Positions 54,337 to 62,723 of a DNA stretch of 64,000 nucleotides are shown here, piece by piece (within the stretch, counting starts at the first letter, position 1; every line of letters starts with the position of its first letter). The translations under genes were made by a program, and so were the position numbers. Source of the stretch: Azospirillum rugosum (GTDB lineage Bacteria; Pseudomonadota; Alphaproteobacteria; Azospirillales; Azospirillaceae); contig NZ_JAGINP010000001.1 of the NCBI RefSeq assembly GCF_017876155.1, forward strand, positions 558,001 to 622,000, given 5' to 3'. Under the pieces are notes generated by a model, which saw nothing but the letters and a program-made list of their open reading frames with translations, was not told where the DNA came from and did not search any database.

Positions 54337-54556
54337 CGTGTGGCCTTTCGGTTCCGCGAGCATCGAACCCCTCCCAGGGCTGTCGCCCGTCCCGGACGTG
54401 GCGGCCACTCCCGCGGGCGGACGCGTCAGGGACCGGTATAACCTGATCACTGTTGTGCCGCGACGGTTAAATTGTCGTTACTATCGCGGCATCGCCACAC
54501 AGCATTTGTGGCGAATCGCCGGGCCGGCGCGGGGGTCGTCGCCCTCTCCGGCGCCG

Positions 54557-55657
54557 TCATGCGATCACGCGCTCGGCCGGGAAGTGCAGCGCGACGCGGG
54601 TACCCCGGCCCGGCGCGCTGTCCAGCACCAGCCGCCCTCCGTGCGCCTCGACCAGCGACCGCACGATGGGAAGCCCGAGGCCCGTGCCGGTCCGGTTGCG
54701 GATCCGGCCGGCTGGCACCTGGCGGAAGGGCTCCAGCACCATCGCGTGATGCTCCTCGGCGATGCCGATGCCGGTGTCCGCGACGGTGATGGACAGCCCA
54801 TCCTCCGTCCGCGCGACCTCGATCACGACCGTTCCGCCGGGCTCGGTGTATTTGACGGCGTTGGAAACCAGGTTCAGCAGCATCTGGCACAGCGCCCGGC
54901 GGTCGGCGCGCAGCCGGGGCAGCGGCCGCGGCAGGACGGCGTCGAAGCTCAGTTCGGCGGACACCAGCGCGTGCTCCTGCAGGGCGTGGACCTCCGCGAC
55001 GGACAGGGCGACGTCCACCTCGTCGTCGTGCAGGTCGAACCGCCCGGCCTCGATCTTCGACAGGTCGAGCACGTCGTTGATGATCTCGAGCAGATGGGCG
55101 CCGGACGCCCGGATGTTGCGGATGAAGTCGCGCTGGCGGTCGGTCAGCAGCCCGGAATCCGTTTCGAGCAGGAGTTCCGAATAGCCGATGATGGCGTTCA
55201 GCGGCGTGCGCAGCTCGTGGCTGACCTCGGTCAGGAACTTCGACTTGGTCCGGCTTCCGTCGTCGGCCCAGCCGTTCGATGCCGCGGTGACCTCAAGCGC
55301 ACGAACGCCCAGGCTGACCGTGTCGGCGACGGCCTCGGCCATCGCCCGCTCGGCCGGCGGCACGACCCGCGGCTGGCGGTGATGGCCGAGCATCATTCCC
55401 CAGGGCTTTCCCGCCACCGTGATGGGGAGGCAGAGCGAGGCGCCAGCACCCGCCGGCAGCCAGCCCCCCGACGGCTCGTCGGCGTTGCCCTTGTCCTCGG
55501 CGATCACCTCGCTGTCGCCGGCCGCGTCGAACCGGCAAAAGGCCACCCGGTCCAATCCCGTCAGGCGACGGACCGTCCAGGCCGCGCGCGCCGCCAGGTC
55601 CCCGACATCGGTCGCCTCGCGCAGCGCCGCGAAGCCCGGCCGGATGACGTCCAGCAT
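54557..55657 (-). CDS. GAF-like sensor histidine kinase next to divK-pleD
   Basis: A 366-residue kinase. A GAF-like region (about 5-125, DRVAFCRFDAAGDSEVIAED, GHHRQPRVVPPAERAMAEAV) resembles the bacteriophytochrome GAF domain. The dimerisation helix has SHELRTPLNAIIGYSELLLE with the phospho-accepting His147. The ATPase domain has LLNLVSNAVKYTEPGG, VADTGIGIAEEH and GTGLGLPIVRSLVEAHGGR. The HisKA type is the PleC/DivJ one, so it could act on the adjacent DivK or PleD. The frame is open upstream to 55856 but has no ATG, GTG or TTG; ATG 55657 is used here. Confidence 0.9.
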   Translation of the reverse strand: MLDVIRPGFAALREATDVGDLAARAAWTVRRLTGLDRVAFCRFDAAGDSEVIAEDKGNADEPSGGWLPAGAGASLCLPITVAGKPWGMMLGHHRQPRVVPPAERAMAEAVADTVSLGVRALEVTAASNGWADDGSRTKSKFLTEVSHELRTPLNAIIGYSELLLETDSGLLTDRQRDFIRNIRASGAHLLEIINDVLDLSKIEAGRFDLHDDEVDVALSVAEVHALQEHALVSAELSFDAVLPRPLPRLRADRRALCQMLLNLVSNAVKYTEPGGTVVIEVARTEDGLSITVADTGIGIAEEHHAMVLEPFRQVPAGRIRNRTGTGLGLPIVRSLVEAHGGRLVLDSAPGRGTRVALHFPAERVIA

Positions 55658-55911
55658 GTCCGTGATCCGCTGGTCAGCGGTCCGCTGATCATCCGGCGGA
55701 TCCGTGGCCTCGCCGGCGGCAATCCCCGGGGGTTCGGCGGCGCGGTGCGCCGACGTGTCTGCGTCGATGGTGGGGAGAGCCGGAGGGTCGGACAGGAGAG
55801 GCCCCGTTTCAGTCGCGAAGTCCGCGAAGCTGAGGCCGAAGGCGACGTTCGGTCAAGGGGCCGAGGAGGGGGTGCGACAGGCTGTCCCGCTCCACCGCGC
55901 CCCGCCTTGAC

Positions 55912-56634
55912 TCAGGCGGAGGCGCGCTCCGCCCTGCGGTGGCGGCGGTGGCCCTTGTTTCCGTACATGTGGGCGTCGGCCTTGCGCATCACCTCGTCCT
56001 CCTGGTCGCCGGCGCCATAGGCCTGGACGCCGAGCGAGAAGCGGATCGGCAGTTCGGCGCCGTTCCAATGGAGATGCCAGCCTTCGGCCATGTCCAGAAG
56101 CTGCTGCGCGCGCGCCGCGCCGGCATTGGCGTCCATCCCGGTCAGCAGGATCGCGAACTCGTCGCCGCCGATCCGCGCGACCACGTCCTCCCTCCGCACG
56201 GCGGCGGCGATCAGGCGCGCGACCTGCCGCAGGTAGGAGTCGCCGGTCAGATGCCCGTGGGTGTCGTTGATCCCCTTGAACCCGTCGAGGTCGATCATCA
56301 CCACCACCCCGCCGCCCGTGCCGCCGGGCGCACCGATACGCCGGGCCGCCGCCAGCTCGCGCCGGAAGTGGTCGTAGAAGCCGCGGCGGTTCAGCAGCCC
56401 GGTCAGCTCGTCCGTCATGGTCAGGCTTTCCAGATGGGCGATCCGCTCCTGCTGCTCGGCGATGGTCGCCTGGGCGTCGGCCAGCAGCTGCTTGAGGAAC
56501 TCCTGATCGAGCGACCGTGGCGTGCCCAGCCGCACCCCCCGCAGAACCGGCGTCCACGCCCTGCCCTCATGCTGGTCGGCGGCGGAGGCGCCGGAGTTCA
56601 AGGCGGGGTTCAGGGCGGCGACGATGGCGTTCAT
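55912..56634 (-). CDS. GGDEF-domain diguanylate cyclase
   Basis: A 240-residue protein with a short N-terminal region containing a helical linker (about 45-75, ADAQATIAEQQERIAHLESL) and a GGDEF domain. The active motif ARIGGDEFAILLTGMD is intact, with an RxxD inhibitory site (RRED) upstream. MTDELTGLLNRRGFYDHFRR and VVVMIDLDGFKGINDTHGHL are typical. It should synthesise cyclic di-GMP. No sensory domain is seen. ATG 56634 follows GAGGAG by seven bases. Close to pleD and divK, it suggests a local cyclic-di-GMP cluster. Confidence 0.92.
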   Translation of the reverse strand: MNAIVAALNPALNSGASAADQHEGRAWTPVLRGVRLGTPRSLDQEFLKQLLADAQATIAEQQERIAHLESLTMTDELTGLLNRRGFYDHFRRELAAARRIGAPGGTGGGVVVMIDLDGFKGINDTHGHLTGDSYLRQVARLIAAAVRREDVVARIGGDEFAILLTGMDANAGAARAQQLLDMAEGWHLHWNGAELPIRFSLGVQAYGAGDQEDEVMRKADAHMYGNKGHRRHRRAERASA

Positions 56635-56832
56635 GGGCGGGCTCCTCATGATCGGCGAAACCTACGCCAACCCATCACGCAACCCCTGTGCCAATGTTGG
56701 ATCAGCGCCACAACCCAGGATTCCCGCGGCTTTGCCCGCATCAGTGCCCATTCGCCGCCCCGGCAGCATTTTCCCACCCACACCCAGGTCGGCAAATTTT
56801 TATCGGTATTTTATTCAATTCCATTTCGAATT

Positions 56833-57825
56833 TTAGACAACCCGGTCGGGCGGCTCGGCGCCGGCGAAGAAGGCGTCCAGATTGTCCAGCGCCTTGAAGC
56901 CCATGGCGTTGCGCGTCTCCACCGTTGCGCTGCCGAGGTGGGGCAGCAGGAAGGCGTTGTCCAGGCCGCGGTAGTCCGGGTGCAGCCTCGGCTCATTCTC
57001 GAACACGTCGAGCCCGGCGGCGGCGATCCGGCCGCTGCGCAACGCGGCGATCAGGGCGGCGTCCTCCACCACGCTGCCGCGGGCGGTGTTGACCACGATG
57101 GCCCCCGGCGGCAGCCGGTCGATGCGGGCGGCGTTCAGCCAGTGGGTGGTTTCCGGCGTGGCCGGGAAGTGGAGCGACAGCACGTCGCTGACCGCCAGCA
57201 TCGCCTCCGGATCGGCGTGGAAGACGGCGCCCTCCTCCAACTCCGCCGGCAGGCGCTTGCGGTTGCTGTAGTGGATGGTCATGCCGAAGGCGCGGGCGCG
57301 CCGGGCCACGGCCTGGCCGATCCGCCCCATGCCGACGATGCCCAGCCGCTTGCCGCCGAGGTGGGTGCCGAGCAGCTGCGTCGGCGTCCAGCCGGTCCAG
57401 GCGCCGGCGCGGATCATCCGCTCGCCCTCCGACGCGCGCCGGGCGGCGCCCAGCATCAGCAGCAGCGCGATGTCCGCCGTGGCGTCGGTCAGCACGTCCG
57501 GCGTGTTGGTCACCACCAGCCCGCGCGCCTTGGCCGCGGCCAGGTCGATGTGGTCCGTCCCGACGGAGAAAGTTGCCACGATGCGCACGCTGGCCGGCAA
57601 GGCCGCGATGGTGTCCGCGTTCAGCCGGTCGCCGGCCGCGCACAGGATGCCCTGGGCCCCTTCGGCCCGCGCCACGAGGTCGGCGCCGCCCAGCGGCGTG
57701 TCGTCGGGGTTCAGGCGGGCGTCATAGCCCTGCGCCGCGCGGGCTTCCACGGCGGCGGGCAGGCGCCGGGTGACCAGCAGGGTGGCCTGCGGGGTCGGCC
57801 GCGAAGCTTGGGCGTCGGTGCTCAT
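56833..57825 (-). CDS. D-2-hydroxyacid dehydrogenase (glyoxylate/hydroxypyruvate reductase type)
   Basis: A 330-residue NAD(P)-dependent dehydrogenase. The nucleotide-binding motif is LGIVGMGRIGQAVARRARAF; catalytic residues are Arg in NTARGSVVEDAAL, Glu in DVFENEPRLH and His in LLPHLGSATVETR. The NRKRLPAELE segment suggests NADPH preference, as in glyoxylate reductases (GyaR-like). It is a second paralogue of the enzyme at 6157-7095 and is transcribed alone. The AT-rich region 56650-56832 lies downstream of it. Confidence 0.92.
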   Translation of the reverse strand: MSTDAQASRPTPQATLLVTRRLPAAVEARAAQGYDARLNPDDTPLGGADLVARAEGAQGILCAAGDRLNADTIAALPASVRIVATFSVGTDHIDLAAAKARGLVVTNTPDVLTDATADIALLLMLGAARRASEGERMIRAGAWTGWTPTQLLGTHLGGKRLGIVGMGRIGQAVARRARAFGMTIHYSNRKRLPAELEEGAVFHADPEAMLAVSDVLSLHFPATPETTHWLNAARIDRLPPGAIVVNTARGSVVEDAALIAALRSGRIAAAGLDVFENEPRLHPDYRGLDNAFLLPHLGSATVETRNAMGFKALDNLDAFFAGAEPPDRVV

Positions 57826-57931
57826 GGGTGTATTCTCCCGTTTCCGTTTGTTCGGGTGGCCTTATTCAGGTGCCGGGCCTTCCGATCCGACATCGAAACA
57901 CCCATAATCCATCCGACGACACCAATCACCC

Positions 57932-58834
57932 GTGGAAACCGTCTTGCAGAACCGCCGCTTCGCCGCCCGCCTCGCCCTTAGCGCGACCTTCGGCGCGTTC
58001 CTGGTGACCTCGGCATCCCTGCTGGCCTTGGCGACACCGGCCGCGGCGGCCCCCGGAACGCCGCCCTCCGGGGCGGCCCCTTCTGGATCGCCCCCTTCTG
58101 GATCGGCGGCCAACATCGTGCCGCACCGCGCGGTCTACAAGATGTCGCTCCTGTCGGCGCGCAACAGCTCCAAGGTCACCGACGTGCGCGGCCGCATGCT
58201 GTTCGAATGGGCCGACGCCTGCGACGGCTGGACGACCGAGCAGCGCTTCCAGCTGCGCTTCGCCTACTCGGAGGGCGACGAGATGGCGATGAACACCAAC
58301 TACACGACCTGGGAGGCCAAGGACGGGCAGCGCTACCGCTTCAACGTCCGCAAGCTGATCAACGGCGAGGTCGACGAGGAGGTGCGCGGCGAGGCCGTGC
58401 TGGACAAGGACGGCAGCGGGTCCGCCAGCTTCTCCAAGCCGGAGCCGCAGGAGATGAAGCTGCCCGACCAGACCATGTTCCCGACCGCCCACACGCTGGC
58501 GATCCTGGACCATGCCGGTGCGGGCGAGCATTTCTTCAACCGCATCGTCTTCGACGGGGCCGACTCCGAAGGCGCCACCGAGGTCTCCACGGTCATCGGC
58601 ACCGCCGCCGAGGCCAAGGAGGACGTGACCGACCCGCTGCTGAAGGGCAAGACGGCGTGGCCGGTGCGCATGGCCTTCTTCCCGCTGAAGAGCGACGCCG
58701 CCCAGCCGGAATACGAGATGAGCCTCCGCCTGCTGCAGAACGGCGTCGCCGAATCCATGCAGATCGACTACGGCGATTTCACCGTCAACGCGGTGCTGGA
58801 GAAGATCGAGGCCCTGCCCAAATCCGGCTGCTGA
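57932..58834 (+). CDS. eipB: EipB-family periplasmic envelope protein (DUF1849)
   Basis: A 300-residue protein with a signal peptide (cleavage probably after ATPAAAA near residue 40), then a low-complexity PPSGAAPSGSPPSG spacer. The DUF1849 domain follows: VPHRAVYKMSLLSARNSSKV, GRMLFEWADACDGWTTEQRF, YEMSLRLLQNGV and the C-terminal KSGC. The two cysteines (in ADACDG and the last residue) correspond to the conserved disulfide of Brucella EipB, a beta-spiral protein needed for envelope integrity. The start is GTG at 57932. Two overlapping short direct repeats in the spacer (GGATCGCCC/GGATCGGC) are visible. Confidence 0.9.
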   Translation: METVLQNRRFAARLALSATFGAFLVTSASLLALATPAAAAPGTPPSGAAPSGSPPSGSAANIVPHRAVYKMSLLSARNSSKVTDVRGRMLFEWADACDGWTTEQRFQLRFAYSEGDEMAMNTNYTTWEAKDGQRYRFNVRKLINGEVDEEVRGEAVLDKDGSGSASFSKPEPQEMKLPDQTMFPTAHTLAILDHAGAGEHFFNRIVFDGADSEGATEVSTVIGTAAEAKEDVTDPLLKGKTAWPVRMAFFPLKSDAAQPEYEMSLRLLQNGVAESMQIDYGDFTVNAVLEKIEALPKSGC

Positions 58835-58975
58835 AGTCCGGCTGCTGATCCGGTCCGGCGAACCCCTTCACCCCCGCTTTACCATATCTTGAGGAACCCC
58901 GGCTAAGCATGGTCGCGCCGGCCCGCACCCACCTGGCGTTGCGGCAACGGCAGCGATGGCACGAGAGGGTTCGCG

Positions 58976-59203
58976 ATGAGCAAGAAGCAGGTTCAGGTCG
59001 GCCAGGTGTTCCAGACCGTCGGCGCGACCAACGGCCGGTGCTGGCGCGTGAAGGCCACCGTGGTCCTGTTCGGGATCCCGCACGCCCAGGTCGTCAGCAC
59101 GGAGGACGAGGGCGACTACAAGACCCTCAGCTGCCTCGTCCTGACCGACAGCAACTTCTACCGCCTGGTTCCCCCGCCGCCCCCCGGCAGCGTCGCGGCC
59201 TGA
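58976..59203 (+). CDS. Small hypothetical protein
   Basis: A 75-residue protein beginning MSKKQVQVGQVFQTVGATNG and ending VPPPPPGSVAA. The centre (WRVKATVVLFGIPHAQVVST) suggests a small beta-barrel fold. GAGGG lies about nine bases before the ATG. No known family is recognised, but the composition and codon use are those of a real gene, and a strong terminator follows. Confidence 0.7.
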   Translation: MSKKQVQVGQVFQTVGATNGRCWRVKATVVLFGIPHAQVVSTEDEGDYKTLSCLVLTDSNFYRLVPPPPPGSVAA

Positions 59204-59220
59204 CCAGAGCGGACCGAACA

Positions 59221-59256
59221 AAAAAGCCCCTCGTCCACGCGGACGAGGGGCTTTTT
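59221..59256. terminator. Bidirectional intrinsic terminator
   Basis: AAAAAGCCCCTCGTCC-ACGC-GGACGAGGGGCTTTTT is a perfect 16-bp stem with A and T runs on the two sides. It lies between the small hypothetical gene and the aspS gene, which converge. Confidence 0.95.
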
Positions 59257-59308
59257 ATTGTGCCGGTCCCCCTCCCCCATTGCAGGAGGAGAGGGACGGA
59301 ATCAAACT

Positions 59309-61138
59309 TCAGTTCGCCGGCTTCGGCGCCTCCGCCGCGACCTTCGGCTTCGGCAGGTCCAGCTTCAGGTGCAGCTCGCGCAGGCGCGCCTGGTCAACCG
59401 GGGCCGGGGCCTGCATCAGCAGGTCTTCGGCGCGCTGGTTCAGCGGGAAGGCGATGACCTCGCGGATGTTCGGCTCGTCGGCCAGCAGCATGACGATGCG
59501 GTCGATGCCCGGGGCCGAGCCGCCGTGCGGCGGGGCGCCCAGCTTGAAGGCGCTGAGCATGCCGCCGAAGCGGGCTTCCAGCTCCTCCGGCGGGTAGCCG
59601 GCGATCTCGAAGGCCTTGTACATCACCTCCGGCAGATGGTTCCGGATGGCGCCCGACGACAGCTCCACGCCGTTGCAGACGATGTCGTACTGGTACGCCT
59701 TGATGTCGAGCGGGTTCATGGTGTTCAGCGCCTCCAGGCCGCCCTGCGGCATGGAGAACGGGTTGTGGCTGAAGATTACCTTGTTGGTCTCCTCGTCCAG
59801 CTCGAACATCGGGAAGTCGACGATCCAGCAGAAGCGGAAGGCGTTCTTCTCGATCAGGTCCAGCTCCTCGCCGATCTTCGTGCGGGCGAAGCCGGCCAGC
59901 TTGGCCGCCGGGCCGGGCTGGTCGCAGACGAAGAAGACCGCGTCGCCGTCCTCCAGGCCGACCACCGTGCGCAGCTCCGCCTGGGCGGCCTCCGGCACGA
60001 ACTTGGCGATCGGGCCCTTGCCGCCGGCCGCCTCGAACAGGATGTAGCCGAGGCCCGGCGCGCCCAGGCCGCGGGCCCAGTCGTTCAGCTTGTCGAAGAA
60101 GCTGCGCGGCTTGTCGGCCACCTTCGGCGCGCGGATGGCGCGCACCACGCCGCCCTTCTCGATGGTCTGCTTGAAGGCGCGGAACTCGACGTCGTCGCGC
60201 TTGAAGACGTCGGTCACGTCGGTGATGACCAGCGGGTTGCGCAGGTCCGGCTTGTCGTTGCCGTACTTCAGCATCGACTCGGCAAACGTGATCCGGCGGA
60301 ACGGCGCCTGGTCGATGACCGGCTTGCTCTCGCGACGGAAGGCGCCGAATTCATCGAAGATTCCGTGCAGCACCGGCTCGATGGCGGCGAAGACGTCCTC
60401 CTGGGTGACGTAGGACATCTCGAAGTCGAGCTGGTAGAACTCACCCGGCGAGCGGTCGGCGCGCGCGTCCTCGTCGCGGAAGCAGGGGGCGATCTGGAAG
60501 TAGCGGTCGAAGCCGGCGACCATCAGCAGCTGCTTGAACTGCTGCGGCGCCTGCGGCAGCGCGTAGAACTTGCCCGGGTGGTTGCGGCTGGGCACCAGAT
60601 AGTCGCGGGCACCCTCCGGCGAGGAGGCGGTCAGGATCGGCGTCTGGAACTCGGTGAAGCCCTGCTCGATCATGCGGCGGCGCGCCGAGGCGATGACGCG
60701 GGAGCGCAGCACGATGTTCTCGTGGATGCGCTCGCGGCGCAGGTCGAGGAAGCGGTAGCGCAGGCGCACGTCCTCGCCGGTGTCGGCGTCCTGGTTGACC
60801 TGCAGCGGGATCTGCTCCGCCTCGCTCTGCACCGTCAGCTCGCCGATCTGCACCTCGATGCGGCCGGTCGGCAGGCGGTCGTTGATCGTCTCCGGCGTGC
60901 GCTTCACCACCTTGCCGGTCACCGTGATGACCGATTCCAGCTTCAGCCGCTCGGCCACATGGAAGGCCGGGTTGGAGGTATCGACCACGCACTGCGTCAG
61001 GCCGTAATGGTCGCGCAGATCGATGAACAGCAGCTGTCCATGGTCGCGCTTGCGGTTGATCCAGCCCGACAGACGGACGGTCTGGCCAGCGTTCTCTTCA
61101 CGGAGCTGTCCGCAAGTGTGCGTGCGGTAGGGGTGCAT
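59309..61138 (-). CDS. aspS: Aspartyl-tRNA synthetase
   Basis: A 609-residue class II synthetase of the bacterial long type. An N-terminal OB fold ([20 protein letters not shown]), the insertion domain and the class II motifs [35 protein letters not shown] and [20 protein letters not shown] are visible. Since gatCAB is present, the enzyme may be non-discriminating and also charge tRNA(Asn); this cannot be read directly. ATG 61138 is chosen over 61198. The C-terminal tail ends [12 protein letters not shown]. It is divergent from rnd. Confidence 0.97.
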   Translation of the reverse strand: MHPYRTHTCGQLREENAGQTVRLSGWINRKRDHGQLLFIDLRDHYGLTQCVVDTSNPAFHVAERLKLESVITVTGKVVKRTPETINDRLPTGRIEVQIGELTVQSEAEQIPLQVNQDADTGEDVRLRYRFLDLRRERIHENIVLRSRVIASARRRMIEQGFTEFQTPILTASSPEGARDYLVPSRNHPGKFYALPQAPQQFKQLLMVAGFDRYFQIAPCFRDEDARADRSPGEFYQLDFEMSYVTQEDVFAAIEPVLHGIFDEFGAFRRESKPVIDQAPFRRITFAESMLKYGNDKPDLRNPLVITDVTDVFKRDDVEFRAFKQTIEKGGVVRAIRAPKVADKPRSFFDKLNDWARGLGAPGLGYILFEAAGGKGPIAKFVPEAAQAELRTVVGLEDGDAVFFVCDQPGPAAKLAGFARTKIGEELDLIEKNAFRFCWIVDFPMFELDEETNKVIFSHNPFSMPQGGLEALNTMNPLDIKAYQYDIVCNGVELSSGAIRNHLPEVMYKAFEIAGYPPEELEARFGGMLSAFKLGAPPHGGSAPGIDRIVMLLADEPNIREVIAFPLNQRAEDLLMQAPAPVDQARLRELHLKLDLPKPKVAAEAPKPAN

Positions 61139-61315
61139 GGGTCGAAACACCTTGGAAAAGGTCGGAATCCTGCGCGTAACGGCGGCCCGACACACCACAC
61201 CGAGAGCGCCCGATTGTCAACCCTGCATCCGTGCTTTCGTGCCCTCCCGCCCAACCGGGCGGACATGCCGAAGGGCGAGCTTTCGCGCGGCCGCGCGCTC
61301 GTGTATGAAGCGATC

Positions 61316-62482
61316 ATGACACTGATCACCACGACCGAAGACTTGGACGCCTTCTGCCGCTCGCTGGCGGGGGCCGAGTACATCACCGTCGACACCGAAT
61401 TCCTGCGCGAGAAGACCTATTGGCCGCAGCTCTGCCTCGTGCAGGTCGGCGGTCCGAACGGCGCCGTCGCCATCGATCCCCTGGCGGAGGGAATCGACCT
61501 GGCCCCGCTGTTCCGCGTCATGGTGGATCCCTCGATCCTGAAGGTCTTCCACGCCGCCCGCCAGGACGTCGAGATTTTCTGGCACCTGACCGGCCAGATC
61601 CCGCACCCGCTGTTCGACACGCAGGTCGCCGCCATGGTCTGCGGCTTCGGCGAGAGCGTGGGCTACGAGACGCTGGTCACCAAGCTGGCCGGCGCCCGCA
61701 TCGACAAGTCCAGCCGCTTCACCGACTGGTCGCAGCGCCCCCTGACCGACCGCCAGCTGACCTACGCGCTGTCCGACGTCATCCACCTGCGCCCGGCTTA
61801 TGAAAAGTTGAAGCGCCGCCTCGTCCGCACCGGCCGCGCCCATTGGCTGGAGGAGGAGATGGCCGTCCTGACCGACCCGGCGACCTACCAGGTCGATCCG
61901 GAGACGTCGTGGCTGCGGCTGAAGGTGCGCACCAACAAGCCGCGCTTCATGGCCATCCTCAAGGAGCTGGCCGCCTGGCGGGAGCGCGAGGCACAGCGGC
62001 GCGACCAGCCGCGGTCGCGCGTCCTGCGCGACGAGGCGCTGCTGGAGATCGCGGCGCACGCGCCGACGACCGTCGACGACCTCGCGCGCACGCGCGGCAT
62101 GGGCCGCGGCTTCGCCGAGGGGCGCCAGGGCGCCGACGTGCTGGCCTGCGTGCAGCGCGGGCTCGACCTGCCCGACTCCGAGCTGCCGCGCATCGAACCG
62201 CGGGAGGAGCCTCCGCCGGGTCTTCAACCGATCGTTGAGTTGCTGCGCGTGCTTCTGAAGATGAAGTGCGAAGAAAACAACGTCGCGTCGAAGCTGGTGG
62301 CGTCGGCCGCCGACCTGGAGGCGATCGCCGCTGACGACGACGCGCGGGTGCCCGCCATGCATGGCTGGCGACGCGAATTGTTCGGCGAGGACGCGTTGGC
62401 GCTGAAGCACGGCCGTGTCGGGCTTGCGGTTCTCGACCGGCGTGTCCGCATCGTGCCGACCGGGGTGGAAGACAACGCGTGA
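61316..62482 (+). CDS. rnd: Ribonuclease D
   Basis: A 388-residue 3'-5' exoribonuclease of the DEDD family. Exo I is ITVDTEFLREKTYWP; Exo II is VFHAARQDVEIFWHLTG; Exo III has YALSDVIHLRPAYEKL. The HRDC domain spans about 215-300 (ILKELAAWREREAQRRDQPR). It trims tRNA precursors and other stable RNAs. ATG 61316 has a weak ribosome-binding site; another ATG at 61265 would add 17 residues. It diverges from aspS with 177 bp between starts. Confidence 0.95.
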   Translation: MTLITTTEDLDAFCRSLAGAEYITVDTEFLREKTYWPQLCLVQVGGPNGAVAIDPLAEGIDLAPLFRVMVDPSILKVFHAARQDVEIFWHLTGQIPHPLFDTQVAAMVCGFGESVGYETLVTKLAGARIDKSSRFTDWSQRPLTDRQLTYALSDVIHLRPAYEKLKRRLVRTGRAHWLEEEMAVLTDPATYQVDPETSWLRLKVRTNKPRFMAILKELAAWREREAQRRDQPRSRVLRDEALLEIAAHAPTTVDDLARTRGMGRGFAEGRQGADVLACVQRGLDLPDSELPRIEPREEPPPGLQPIVELLRVLLKMKCEENNVASKLVASAADLEAIAADDDARVPAMHGWRRELFGEDALALKHGRVGLAVLDRRVRIVPTGVEDNA

Positions 62483-62723
62483 CGGCGGGGCCGGATGGCC
62501 CCGCGCACCGCGCCTCACCTTGACAGAATCCCGCTTGTCCAAGGAAAATTTGAAACATTTTCCCCCAATTAACCACGCTTTAAGGCATTCTTAAAAAAGG
62601 ATAGGGCTAATATCTCTTGGACACCGTATCCATGCCGTGTATCCGGCGGATCCGGTTCGCGGGGACACTGCCCGGCTTCGGGGGACGCGCACAACTTTTG
62701 TGCCGGCTTGGGGGAATTCGCGT

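Noticed and set aside
59258..61315. A long plus-strand frame running across aspS into rnd (1074 residues)
   Set aside because: The part over aspS is antisense noise; only the last 388 codons (from 61316) are RNase D.
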